From Stephania yunnanensis (taxonomy: Eukaryota > Streptophyta > Magnoliopsida > Ranunculales > Menispermaceae): a stretch of 64,000 bases of DNA. The position numbers and the translations under genes are program-made. The notes beneath the pieces were generated by a model, which had not been told where the DNA came from, did no database searches, and saw only the letters and a list, made by a program, of their open reading frames with translations. Below, one piece after another: positions 23,427 to 34,421 of this stretch (the first letter of the stretch is position 1; each line of letters starts with the position of its first letter). Location: NCBI GenBank assembly GCA_039657365.1, contig CM077589.1:22232001-22296000 (forward strand), given 5' to 3'.

Positions 23427-23880
23427 TTATCTCCTTGTATTTTCATCTATATCTTCGTCATCATTTAAATCTTCTATGACTTTTCGAAGGGTGTTTGATT
23501 TATTGTTTCTAAAAGATTTGTCTATTAAATGATCAAATATATTTACAGTGTATACGGATGAAATATCTAAAGGATATTTCATAACATCATAGATGTTAAA
23601 TTTAACAATTTCATTGTCTACTTCCATTGTTAGAGTTCCATTATAAACATCTACTTTAGTTTTTTGTTGTATTTAGCAATGAGCGTCCAAGGATAAGAGA
23701 GGTTTTATTAGAGAAGTGGTCTTTTTTCATGTCTATGACATAAAAATCGATTGGGAAAACTAAATCATTAACCCTAAGCAATACATCCTCTAATACTCCA
23801 TCAGGTTGAACAAGAGATCTACATGCTAGTTGTACTACTATACCAGTTTTTTCTAATGCTACATTTTTCATTTGCATGTA
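23427..23880 (-). pseudogene. Athila-like aspartic protease, degenerate
   Basis: Two minus frames, 23877-23656 and 23627-23427, contain GVLEDVLLRVNDLVFPIDF, then a DMKK stretch and LILGRSLL, the carboxy half of the Athila-type retropepsin (family: GVLEDVLVKV..F.FPVDF.VLDM....LILGRPFL). Downstream, VKFNIYDVMKYP corresponds to the conserved linker before reverse transcriptase. The catalytic Asp-Ser-Gly lies upstream of the readable part. Confidence 0.75.
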
Positions 23881-24545
23881 TATTTTGACAAAGGAGTAAC
23901 ATTAATTGATACACCTAGGTCACAAAATGCTTTAAATATCCTTATAATTTCTATTGTGTATGAAACGAGAAATATTTCAAGATCAGAATATTTTGGTGGT
24001 AATTTCTTTTATAATTTTTTTTACATTTAGTGATATTTTGTAAGACTTCAAATAGATTTATGTTTACTACAAATTTCCTTAAAATGTCAAAGATTTCTTT
24101 GTCTTCTTGCAATTTTTTAGTGTTCTTATTGTTTTCTATACGACGGGGAAAAGGTGGTCTTACTATACTCGGTTAATTTTTATCGAAATCATAGTTGGCT
24201 TCTTTTGAAATTTTCTTATCTTTGATTTCAATTTATTTTTCTAATTCCGCTTCCAAGTCTTTTTGGGGAACTAGTTGTTCTCACATCTTCGGTTCTTCTA
24301 TATGTTTATCGCTTCTCAAAATTATCGCTTTTGCATATGAACTAGGGTAATGTTGAGACAGTAATTTGCCTTGGTTAACTAATACACTCATTTGCATTAC
24401 CATTTGACTTAAATAATTTTTTAGTTCAACTATATCATCTTGTAAGACATGAATTTTTTGCTCTTTTGCTTTGTTTGAATTTTGTAGTGCAATTGTTCTA
24501 TCAATTAATGCAGGTGTTCAATACTTTTGATAATTCCCATTGTCT
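23881..24545 (-). pseudogene. Gypsy gag carboxy part, degenerate
   Basis: In minus sense about 24500-24330 reads LQDDIVELKNYLSQ and MQMSVLVNQGKL, a coiled-coil-like stretch typical of Athila gag. About 24150 then gives PPFPRRIENNKN and FDILRKFVVNINLFEVLQ, matching the conserved gag-protease junction (PPFP.RL...). Several stops occur. The amino-terminal gag and the 5' LTR are absent. Confidence 0.65.
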
Positions 24546-24555
24546 ATACCATTAC

Positions 24556-25841
24556 TTATGTTGGGTTGTAGAGATTTTTGGAATTAATAAATAAAAAGAA
24601 ATTAAATTGCTGACAAGCAGCTGAGGGTTTATATATATATATAAAGAAAAAAAAGGAAATGAATCGTTTCATTTCATTTCATTCTTTTCATTCTCTAAAC
24701 CCTCTCTCTCGGGTTTTTGCTCTACAAGCTCCTGACATTTGATTTTTGCCCAGTTTCTTTCTGCAAAATTGTATAGCATCGCGAGACAGTCAATTCAACC
24801 TAAGTTTCTCCGGTGGAAATGAGATATTCAGCTCGCAATTTGGTAAATACTAAATGCTGGGCATTTTCCTCAATTCAATTCGAATTCTAGCGATGTCTCG
24901 ATTTCTTTTGCAGGATTTTGATGAAAATTAGTAGGAATTGTTGAGAATTAATGTTTTAAATTGATTTGCACCAATTTCAAATAAATCCCATTGTGTGGGT
25001 TAGGGTTTTGATAAATTGAACTGATGCGATTCAGTTGATAACATTTTGGACATGTTTTTAGAGTTGATATTGATTTAAATTGGGTTTGTAGATGAATGGG
25101 TTATTGGTTTTAATCCAATTAGACTCTATGATCTTTGGGAATATTCTGATGTTGGAATTGAGTGGTTTCATGGTGTTCGTTGTCAAGTTTTAATTGAGAA
25201 AATATTGATTTGGAAAAGTTTTTTAGTTCAAAATAAGATAAAGTTTGCCTAGTTGGGATGCCATATTGGAAAATTCATAACTTCTTTGTTGGTGATCTGA
25301 TTTGAGTGTTCTTAGAGTTTATGGAAAGTATGACATGGTGCTACAAGTTTCTTTTAGCTCATCATGACAAATATTTATTTTTTCAAGGTTAAAAAGTCAC
25401 CCCAAATTGGCTAGTTGAAAGACAGTTGAAACACTTATACAAATTAATAGTTTTGGAAACTATTCTCAAGCGTATTTTGGTTGCGGTTTTCATTGGGTTT
25501 CATGATTTGGTTTCACTTGAATCTTGACCCATGATATAATTGGGTATTCATGGAAACTATGGAAACTATTTTCAAGGTGATCAGAAGCTCTGAGAACCCC
25601 AAAAATTACTCTCAAAGTTTGTTTGGTTGTAATTAAACCTTACAATGATCTTTACTATTGATTGAATATCTTTGTACCTGTAATTGTATCATAATCGACA
25701 TTGCATTTTATTATTCTTAGTCATGCATACATAGAGTTAGTGAGAGGGATAAACTTGTTTCAGAGTCTAGTTTGATTGAAACTAGGTTTCAGTCCTGCCT
25801 TACGCCATCTACTGAGACTAGCGGTGTCTAACGCTGACAAG
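24556..25841 (+). repeat. LTR-like fragment related to 36340-37753
   Basis: Blocks shared in order with 36340-37190 include AATTAATAAATAAAAA, GACAAGCAGCTGAGGGTTTA, the GCATCGCGAGACAGTCA block and the GGTAGGAATTATTG-type block. After the shared TTTATATATATA stretch the sequence looks like the transcribed part of an LTR. It lacks the first about 680 bases of the LTR at 35662 and is cut at 25841 by the copia element. Confidence 0.55.
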
Positions 25842-27040
25842 TTATCTCTGCATTTCATGATCTCTTAATACTTTCTTTATAAAATTTTTGGAAGTTGACG
25901 TTTGATTATAGTTAGGAGATAGCGACAGACCGGAAAAACGGTTTATTTTTGAAATAAATTGTTTTTCCATAAAGGCACCATACCGAGCAACAAACACTTT
26001 GTTCTCAGCGGGATTATAAAAGTAATATCCTTTTGTTTCCTTAGGATACCCCACAAATAAACACTTGTCAGATTTAGGTGCTAGTTTTTCTGAGACTTGT
26101 CGTTTTACGTAGGCCTCACAACCCCAAATCTTAAGGAAAGACAAACTAGGTCTCTTCCCGTACCATATCTCATATGGTGTTTTATCTACCGCTTTAGAAG
26201 GAACTCGATTTAGAGTGAAAACTACAATTTGTAATGCATAACCCCAAAATGATAATAGAAGATCTGCATGACTCATCAGAGATCGAACCATATCAAATAA
26301 GGTTCGATTTCTCATTTCAGAAACTCCATTCCACTGTGGAATTGCTGGTGGAGTCAATTGGGAGACAATCCCACAATTTCTAAGATGATCATCAAATTCT
26401 TGGCTCAAATATTCACCACCTCGATCTGACCGAAGTGTTTTGATAGTTTTACCAAGTTGATTCTGCACTTCATTTTGAAATGTTGGAAACATCTCAAATG
26501 ATTCAGCTTTATGTTTCATTAGATATACATAACTATATATGCTGAAATCATCAGTAAATGTAATGAAGTACTGATAACCTCCTCTAGCCATTATGTTTAT
26601 AGGACCGCATACATCAGTATGTATTAGACCCAATAAATCACTTGCCCTTTCACTATGTCCAGTAAATGGACTTTTAGTCATCTTGCCTCGTAAACAAGAT
26701 ACGCACGTTTCATATGTTTTTAAATCAAATGAATCTAGAAGTCCATCTTTATGGAGCTTCGTTGTGCTTTCTCATTTATGTGACCAAGACGACAATGCCA
26801 AAGATAGGTTTGATTCAAATCATTTGACTTAAATCTCTTTGTATTTATGTTAAAGACTGGAGTATCAGTGGACCTTTTCATGCTTAGAATATAAAGACCA
26901 TCACACAAATCAAGCATTTGCATAAAATATTCCTTTACGAGAAATGGAACATCTATTATTCGCAATAATAAAATCAAAACCATCCATATCCAAGCATGAA
27001 ACGAAATGATGTTTCTCAAGCAAGGCACACAAAATAACAA
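25842..27040 (-). pseudogene. Copia GAG-pre-integrase and integrase, frameshifted
   Basis: The frame 27040-26735 covers the gag-pre-integrase region with LCDGLYIL and the zinc motif HCRLGHINEK. One base is shifted near 26770. Frame 26681-25842 then holds GKMTKSPFTGHSER, HTDVCGPI (first catalytic Asp), TLRSDRGGEYLSQEF (second Asp) and PQWNGVSEMRNRTLFD (Glu), followed by PYEIWYGKRPSLSFLKIWGC. The catalytic DDE set is therefore intact. The protein is cut off just after integrase; copia RT motifs are not found beyond. Confidence 0.85.
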
Positions 27041-28140
27041 TTATTTAAAGTTAAAATAAGTCCACTAGGTAAGACTAAGTCATATGATCCAACAGCCAGG
27101 GCAACAACTCTTGCTCCATTCCCTACGCAGAGGATGACTTCTCCTTTCTTCAACTTTCTACTTTTGGTGAGTCCCTGCACATTTATACAAATGTGAGATC
27201 CACATCCGGTATCTAATACGCAGGAATCACTAGTAGATAAATTAATTTCAATAACATATCTACCTGTAGTGGTAGGCGCACTACCCTTTTTCTTCTTTAT
27301 ATCTTCCAGATATAGTTTGCAATTTCTGAACCAATGTTCAGGTGCATGACAAAAATGACAATTTCCTTCCTTTTCTTTTGGGTGTTTTGAAGCAGGAACA
27401 GACTGGGGCTTGACTTGTTCCACGGGCTTTACGACAAGTGCAGCAGCAGCCTTGACAACTTTAGCCTTGCCTTTGCCTTTCTTCTTCATTCCCTTTCCCT
27501 TTTCGACCATCAACACATTACTAGAGAGTTTCTTGATATTTTGTTCAGCAGTTTTGAGCATCAAATGCAACTCTGAAATTGATTTCTCCATAATATTCAT
27601 ATTGTAGTTCATCACAAATTGTGAGTAACTCTCTGGTAATGAATTCAGGATCAAATTCGTGGCCAACTTTTGGCTTATGGGAAATCCGAGTCTATCAAGC
27701 AGGACAACATAACCCTTCATCTTCAAAACATGAGGACTAACCGACGCACCCTCAGTCATCTTGCAAGAATGTAAGTTCTTGACTGTCTCGAACCTTTCTT
27801 GCCTAGCTTGCTGTTGGAACATTTCCTTCAACGTTACGGCCATGTCGTAGGCTTCCATTAGTTCCATGTCCTTCTGAAGTTCAGGAACCATAGTTGCCAT
27901 TATTTTACATGCAACATCTGTAGAATCGTTGACATGCTTATTATGCGCATCCTTCACAGCTTTCGTAGCATTGGCCGGTGGGTCCTCAGGGATTGGAGCA
28001 TCCGGGACAAACATCTTGCGTTCATGCATAAGAACAATTCTCAAGTTTTTGAACCAATCAAGAAAGTTAGTCCCAGATTGCTTATCCTTCTCAAGGATGG
28101 ATCGTAGTGACATGGGATTATTGTTACTTGAAGAAGCCAT
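27016..28140 (-). CDS. Copia gag-protease ORF
   Basis: Start chosen at the ATG of MASSSNNN (28140), which matches the start of copy B. An in-frame upstream Met adds eight residues. About 375 codons: a gag core of the retrotransposon gag/UBN2 type (FLDWFKNLRIVL, ETVKNLHSCK, LILNSLPESY), a Lys-rich segment (KGKGMKKKGKGKAK), a CCHC zinc knuckle (CHFCHAPEHWFRNC) and the protease active site VLDTGCGSHIC. The frame runs into an aberrant carboxy end at 27016, where a shift separates it from integrase. It packages element RNA into virus-like particles. It is intact through the protease site, so translation is possible, but the element lacks RT. Confidence 0.8.
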   Translation of the reverse strand: MASSSNNNPMSLRSILEKDKQSGTNFLDWFKNLRIVLMHERKMFVPDAPIPEDPPANATKAVKDAHNKHVNDSTDVACKIMATMVPELQKDMELMEAYDMAVTLKEMFQQQARQERFETVKNLHSCKMTEGASVSPHVLKMKGYVVLLDRLGFPISQKLATNLILNSLPESYSQFVMNYNMNIMEKSISELHLMLKTAEQNIKKLSSNVLMVEKGKGMKKKGKGKAKVVKAAAALVVKPVEQVKPQSVPASKHPKEKEGNCHFCHAPEHWFRNCKLYLEDIKKKKGSAPTTTGRYVIEINLSTSDSCVLDTGCGSHICINVQGLTKSRKLKKGEVILCVGNGARVVALAVGSYDLVLPSGLILTLNNCYFVCLA

Positions 28141-29492
28141 TGATCTACAATAAAGATTATGCAAAGTTTATTTTAGTATAGAGGAATAGACTCCCACTAA
28201 ATTAACAACCCTTCTAAAACACACTGTTTATTTAGGGGACTAAAATCCATATTTCACCTAATTCTATGACAGCTATGACATGAAACAAAGAACTAGATTA
28301 TTTAAGTAGGTAACAGTTACCAATTACATCTTATGTAATTTTTAGATACTTTTATGAGATACGGGACATCTTATGTCTTATCATGTTTTTTATCTCATCA
28401 TGTGCCTAAAGCTCAAAACTATTTTGATGGCTTTATTAAGTCGGACCATTTTAAACATTTAGGTAACTCTTATCCAACTTGTCTCACCAAGATAACACAA
28501 TACACCCAGCTATGGCTGAAACTATATTAGTGTGATCGAGGCCTTGACAAGTGTTTAAAATGGATGGCGTGAGACTTAAAATTTAATAGAGAGATTTTAT
28601 TCAGTTTTAGTGATTTTATGTAAACAATGAAATATCATATATTTTATTGATTTGTTAAATCACTAAACATTTTGGAGATTTTTATACTGTTCATTAATAA
28701 AAGAATTTCCGTGCGCTAGAATTAGTTAGACGGTGGTTCCGCTGACCGGTCAACGGACGGGGGTACAAGGGGCAGTGCCCTCGTTTTTTTTTTTTTTTAG
28801 AAGATGAATCTCAATTGCGAAAATTGAAATTCGCTATAGAAAATCATATTTTTCGCTGATTTTATTATCCTAAATTTACCCCTTAATTTATCCAAAATTA
28901 AGTCAATTAAAACATTTTTAATTAACCCGGGCCCACATCTAACTAATCATCTTATCATAATCCAATTAGGACTTAAGATATTTGAATCCTAACATATCAC
29001 CAATAACAAACTTCTCTATATTTATCTCCTATCCAATAGGGATAACGAAACCGATTTTGCTTATATCTCTTAATCTAATTTGTTATCTATCTTTATCAAA
29101 TAGAAACTTCATAACATAATAGATATAACAAGATAAATAAATATTTTCGAAAATTAATTATTTGCAATTTCGGTCCTCATCTAAATAATCACAAACATGT
29201 AATTGAATCATGAACTACTATCCCAATCGAACCTAATGGTGTCATGGATCACGGAACACGAAACTCAATTCATTTAAATTATTCAAATCAACCTAACATG
29301 GTTACTAGCATGTACGAAACTAATTTCAATTAAATCACGAATATATGTATCTTATACATAAAACATGATAATAAATCTCACAGAAAACTTATGTATATCA
29401 CATATACATCAACTATTAACATGCTTTCAATCATATATCATGTATATATAAGAAGAAAACATGCAATGAATTTAATGGAATCGAACTCGAAG
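28141..29492 (-). other. Copia copy A leader region
   Basis: Non-coding sequence between the primer site and gag, with a T-run at 28782-28798. Parts resemble the leader of copy B (60538-61695), including blocks around the GATCGAGGCCTTGACAAG sequence. No gene seen. Confidence 0.6.
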
Positions 29493-29504
29493 GCTCTGAT
29501 ACCA
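29493..29504 (-). other. Primer-binding site (initiator tRNA-Met)
   Basis: TGGTATCAGAGC in minus sense, complementary to the 3' end of plant initiator tRNA-Met, one base after the CCCAACA end of the LTR. Confidence 0.9.
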
Positions 29505-29505
29505 C

Positions 29506-30883
29506 TGTTGGGTTTTGGGGTTCATGCGCAGCGGAGATTACAAAACAATTTTGACAAAAACCCCAACAGGATCTGAATCTAATTCCATTAAAAACGTTTA
29601 AATCATGAAAAACTTAATCATACCTCAGTCGCAGTATACCTTTCTGAAGGTTGATCGATCTCTAAGGCGCTGCCAACGACGAACGCCCTCTACTAGTAGT
29701 CCACACACGAACGGCGGCCGAGATTCGAAGTGCTAGCTTCGAGAGAATACCAAACCTTTTTTCTCTCCAAAACGATCCAGAGCATACCAAAAAACCCTAA
29801 GTCGTTTCTAAAACGAAAATAAAGTTTTGGCCTTTTAATCTTTTTTATGTGTATTCTAACTTAAAGCGTCTATTTATACAACCCTTGTATATAGACGGTT
29901 AAATAAATTACACATATACCCCTACTTAAAGAAGTATAAGTGTAATACACCACGAGGACGTTTCTGTCATGAATTTTATCATATAAAATTCATTTTTCTG
30001 AACCATCTTAAAATCTCGCAAAACCATTTTTAGTGTGCGACCCAATAGGCCCAGACAACGTTGGCAGTGTACCAAAACACATTTTGGTATACAAGTCATA
30101 AGCGGCCTTTAGCAAGACATTATGACTACCCAAGTTGTACGAATATCAAATCGATACAACCTAATCAATAGTGTATATAACATCATTTTGTCACACGATA
30201 TCCTTTTGATCAAACATAAGGCATTGAATTGTCATCCAACATGTTCAATCGTACTAGTCTCGATTTCTAGGTAGACTGAAAACATGCAAGTGACATTGAT
30301 CAATATCAATTCACTTAGACTAGGCCTTTTAACAGTCTAACACATCGAGGGATCCACTAGATACCTCTCTTTATATGAGAAAGACAAATTCTATCTCGAT
30401 TACACAACTTCAACACATTGCTCACACAGTAACCAATCACAACCTTTATAATCGTCCGGTTAAAGACAACATTTGATAGTGTCAAATCACTATGTTCCTA
30501 ATGTTGATTTCTCTGGTAATCTCAAGTCAGAGGACTGAAAAATATACCTATCATGAGAAACAACTATGACTTAATCCATGTGATGTTCTCATAGCGGGTC
30601 GGTCCAGTACTTTGTTCCCTAACAAGTACTCGTGATCTTGATTCGTATCCCTATACGTATAATCATCATATGATCATCAATCAAGACTCACACTAGTCTT
30701 AATTCATTATAGTTCCCAATATAATGATCGACTAGGGACATTTAGGATATTTCTGTAAATACCTATGGATCTTATTATAACGTAAACACGCAAATTAATT
30801 ATAATAAATAGCAAATGAAATCCTCTATTTTATTAACTAAAAGTATTCATAAAGACACTTAATGGATTGACCTAGCCCCAACA
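29506..30883 (-). repeat. 5' LTR of copia copy A
   Basis: In minus sense begins TGTTGGGGCTAGGTCAATCC and ends AACCCAACA, 1378 bases. It is related along its length to the LTR of copy B at 59173-60524. The outer flank at 30884 is a chromovirus pol gene, so the copia element inserted into that element. Confidence 0.85.
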
Positions 30884-32321
30884 GAAGGGTGAACCAATAT
30901 ACCAAGCACCCTTGGTGGAGACTAAGGCAGGCAAGACAACAAAAGTCCCTAATGCAGGTTCTGAGGTACTTGAGGACTTTAGTGACGTGATGCCGACGGA
31001 ACTACCAAAGCAATTACCCCCATAAAGGGTGATTGACTACGAGATTGAGCCAACCACTGGCTCAAAGCCCCCAGCATATGCCCCTTACAGAATGGCTCCA
31101 AAGGAGTTGGATGAGCTAATGAAGCAATTGCACGAGTTTTTGGATGCTGGATTCATTCAGCCATCCAAGGCACCTTATGGAGCACCAGTCTTATTCCAGC
31201 AGAAGAACGATGGATCCTTTCGGATGTGTATGGACTACAGGGCACTGAATAAGCTGACGGTGAAGAACAAGTACCCTATTCCGCTGGTGGCAAACTTGTT
31301 CGGTCGGCTATCCAGTGCAGCCTACTTAACGAAGTTGGACTTGAGGTCGGGGTACTATCAAGTCCAAATTGCAGCTGGTGATGTCCCTAAGATGGCCATG
31401 TTTACTAGGTATGGATCGTTGAACTTAGTCATGTAATTTGGCTTGACAAATGCCCCTGCTACATTTTGTAATTTGATGAACGATGTGTTAAAAGAGTTCA
31501 TCGGTCGATTTGTGGTTGTTTATCTTGATGATATTGTAATATATAGTCAAAACCTCCAAGATCATGTGGATCATTTACGGATGGTTTTGACTACTTTAAG
31601 GGCTAATCGGTTGTATGTAAAGAGGGAGAAATGTGAGTTTGCTACGCAAAAAATCACTATCCTCGATCATGTTGTAGGCCAGGGAAAATTACAGATGGAC
31701 CCGGAGAAGGTGTGGGCGATCATGGAGTGGCCAAACCCCATGAATGTCTAGGAGTTGCGATCATTCCTGGGTTTAGCAAACTACTATCGGCGGTTCGTGG
31801 AAGGCTACTCAAGGAGGCTGGCACCACTTACAGACCTGTTGAAGAAGGATTGGGCTTGGGCATGGATAGATCGATGCGACCAAGCCATGGTAGAATTGAG
31901 GCAGGCCATTGCCTCTGAACCAGTATTGGGACTACCCTATTTTGACCTACCTTTCAAAGTGCACACGGACGCATCAGATCGATCATTAGGGCGGTACTCG
32001 TCCAGGAGGTACACCTCATTGCTTTCGAAAGTAGGAAGCTAAACAAAGCGGAGCAGAGGGATCCGGCTCACGAGAAAGAGATGTTAGCAGTAAATTCATG
32101 CTCTCCATCTTTGGAGGCATTACCTGTTGGGAACAAGCTTCGTGGTGCGGACATACAATGCTGCTATCGCATACTTCATGAGTCAGAAGACGCTCAATCA
32201 GAAACAGACTAGGTGGCTAGATTTCCTAGCTGAGGTCGATGTGCAGTTCAAACACAAGTCTGGAAGGCTAAACTCAGTTCCACACGTTCTTAGTCGCAAG
32301 GTGGTGGCTGAGATGGTGTAA
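30884..32321 (+). pseudogene. Chromovirus reverse transcriptase and RNase H, broken
   Basis: Upstream linker DFSDVMPTELPKQLPP, a stop at about 31023, then MAPKELDELMKQLHEF, MCMDYRALNKLTVKNKYPIP, LDLRSGYYQVQI, a stop at 31435 in place of the Pro of MPFGL, LTNAPATF and the catalytic VVYLDDIVIYS. A stop at about 31750 precedes ELRSFLGLANYYRRF. RNase H follows with HTDASD, then, after a shift near 32010, the KFVVKTD-like region (FVVRTYNAAIAYF) and LDFLAEVDVQFKHKSGR. The three stops and one shift are separate lesions. Confidence 0.85.
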
Positions 32322-32324
32322 GCA

Positions 32325-33347
32325 GTGGTGAGTTTGAAAAGTGAGTTCCTACCTCGCATCAAGGAGGAGACAAGCAAATACCCTATTTGTACTAAGATGT
32401 TAAAGGTCGCGGTGGAGGGAGTCACCTGGAGGTTTTGGTGCGAAAATGGAGTCCTCTATGCTAAAGGAGGACGTCCATATGTTCCTAGTACTGGTGGACT
32501 AAGGCGACAACTTCCGAGGGAGACACATGATGCTCCGTAGGCTGGACATCCGAGCATGGAGCGTACTTATGCCCTCTTTTCATGTTTGTTCTTCTGGCCT
32601 AAGATGGAGGAGGATGTAGAACAATATGTACGGACTTGTCTTATGTGCATGCAAGACAAGACAGATAGGAGGAAGGCACCAGGGTTGCTGGAGCCTTTGC
32701 ATGTACCAGATAGACCCTTTCAGAATATATCTATGGATTTTATCACTGGTCTTCCTAAAGTGCAGGGAATGACTAGCGTGTTGGTGGCGGTAGATCGATT
32801 CTTTAAATATGCTACGTTTGTAGCTGCTCCGAAGAATTGTGATGCAGACTTGACTGCGGAGTTTTTCCTGAAGCATGTGGCAAAATATTGGCAAGACATT
32901 ATCAGTGATCGAGACGTTCGGTTCACTAAAAAGTTTTGGATTGCCCTATTCAATCTAATGGGCTCGGAGTTGAAGTTTTCCACAGCAAACCATCCTCAAA
33001 CGGATGGGCAGACGGAGAGAATCAATGTATTGCTGGAGGACTACCTCAGACACTATATCAATGCAAGTCAATCCAATTGGGTGGATTTACTTGATACAAC
33101 CCAATTCTGCTACAATCTTCACAAAAGCTCGGCTACGGAGCTGAGCCCATTCGAGTTGGCGACGAGACAACAATCGGCTACTCTATATGAGGTAGCCAAA
33201 TCAAAGTCGATGGGATCAAGCCCATGGGCTTATCACTTTACGAGAAACAAGCGGGAGCTGAGGGAGGCAGCTCAAGACAGTTTGGCCAAAGCTGTCCGAA
33301 GGATGAAGAAGTATGCTGGCCAGGACAAAAGACCCTTAGAGTTCTAA
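32325..33347 (+). pseudogene. Chromovirus integrase, nearly intact
   Basis: A zinc-binding region (GHPSMERTYAL, then TCLMCMQDK) is followed by a catalytic core with all three acidic residues visible: SMDFITGLPKV, IISDRDVRFTKKF and NHPQTDGQTERINVLLEDYL. The main frame is 32556-33347, 263 codons. A stop at 32538-32540 separates it from the upstream linker (32325-32537), and another at 33345 precedes the carboxy region. Confidence 0.85.
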
Positions 33348-33776
33348 GAAGGAGACCTAGTCTTGTTGAAGCTCACTCCTCAGATTTTGAAGAAGTTCAA
33401 CAAGGAGGAGATGCATAAGGGCCTAGTTTAGCGGTACGAAGAACCATTTGAGGTGGTTAAGCAAGTTGGGAGGGTGGCTTATCGCCTAAAGCTATTAGAA
33501 AGGTTGAAGATACATCCTACATTTCATGTCAGCTATCTCAAACATTTCCACTCTAATGAGACAGATCCAGGGAAGAACACATCGAGATGGGCTCCACCCT
33601 TAGTACGAAAGGAGTTTGCGGGAGAAACCGAGCAGATTCTAAGCCACGAGACGCGTTGCTAAAGTAAGAAAATTAGGCGAACCTATTACTTGATCAATTG
33701 GGTTGATGTTGAGGAACCTACTTGGGAGCGAGACACTACTCTATGGCGGTTTGAGAAGGAGATAGCAGACTACTAG
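33348..33776 (+). pseudogene. Integrase carboxy end and chromodomain, broken
   Basis: The frame starting at 33453 has VGRVAYRLKLLERLKIHPTF and HVSYLKHF (the GPY/F-type end of integrase), then EQILSHETR and a stop. The chromodomain continues in frame as RRTYYLINWVDVEEPTWERD and LWRFEKEIADY, ending at the TAG near 33774. The aromatic/acidic pattern (YLINW...EPTWE) is that of group chromodomains, which guide integration into chromatin. Confidence 0.75.
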
Positions 33777-33833
33777 AAGTGGCAGCAACCGAACGGTTCG
33801 ATGAGGGCATCGAACATTTCGGCGGGGGATGTT

Positions 33834-34421
33834 TGTCAGCCCCTCAATAGCGTGACCCGAATAGGCTGGCTGGGCAGGGCAGTGAGAAACCTAGCAAATG
33901 ACTCAGTTTTGGAGGACTTGGGTGGTTCCATGAAGTTTGGTTGCATACGGGACGGATGAGGCAGCGCACAGGCATGGACGAAGTCGTGGCTTGGCGAGCG
34001 CCAAGGCACGGTGCCTGGGCGCATACGAGGTTGCGCCTTGGCATGTGCCTTGGCGGTCCCTTAGCACAGGCACGAGCAAGCCTTGGCAGATTCTCTTGGC
34101 AGTTGAGTGCCTTGACCACAAAGGAGCGGGGTTTTACTTAGTCTATGAATCAATGTAATCAGGACACGCGTCCTAGACTGTTAATTAACTACGTGTTGAC
34201 TGATCTATAAAGCCATGGGCTCTAGGCTTGGGGAAGCATAGAGTAACAATGTTGTATTCCCATTGAGAGCTTAGTAAAACATTTCTTTAGTGCCATTGCT
34301 TGTTGTTCATTCGATTTGAGTATTGATAGTGCTGAAAAAAGGTGGCCCTTAGGCACCACGGGTTGGGTTGAGCGAGAAAATTTTACTTAGGGTAAACCCC
34401 TCACTTAACGGCCCCGTGACA
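33834..34421 (+). repeat. 3' LTR of the chromovirus
   Basis: Begins TGTCAGCCCCTCAATAGC right after a purine tract (GGCGGGGGATG) and ends CGGCCCCGTGACA, 588 bases, TG...CA. Short open frames at 33836-34158 on both strands lie inside it and are incidental. Confidence 0.75.

Larger units (their letters stand above)
20440..24545 (-). mobile_element. Athila-like Ty3/gypsy remnant
   Basis: On the minus strand the order is gag carboxy part, protease, reverse transcriptase, RNase H and integrase, which is the Ty3/gypsy order. Motif wording such as EHFIEVFIDDFTV (RT) and FDIWEIDFMGSF plus AVDYGTNWVEVIATK (integrase) points to the Athila/OTA lineage. Every domain carries stops or shifts. No LTR of its own is visible: the left side abuts a CACTA end, and the right side (24546 on) changes into an unrelated LTR fragment. 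Confidence 0.8.
25842..30883 (-). mobile_element. Ty1/copia element copy A, 3' truncated
   Basis: Minus-strand order: 5' LTR (30883-29506), primer-binding site (29504-29493), long leader, gag-protease (28140-27016), integrase (27040-25842). Integrase before RT is the copia order. RT, RNase H and the 3' LTR are missing: the frame stops at 25842 where an unrelated LTR fragment begins. The same family occurs in the opposite orientation at 59173-64000 (copy B). Copy A is the better preserved, with a complete gag frame and only a few shifts. Confidence 0.85.
30884..34421 (+). mobile_element. Ty3/gypsy chromovirus, 5' truncated
   Basis: Plus-strand RT, RNase H, integrase, chromodomain and 3' LTR in order. 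The amino end (gag, protease and the start of RT) is missing at the junction with copia copy A. Only a handful of stops interrupt the pol frame, so it is a fairly recent casualty. Motif wording fits the plant chromovirus (Galadriel/CRM/Reina-type) group; the exact clade cannot be told by eye. Confidence 0.85.

Noticed and set aside
33836..34158. Overlapping frames on both strands, 62-91 codons
   Set aside because: They lie inside the 3' LTR of the chromovirus; GC-richer sequence gives chance open frames on both strands.
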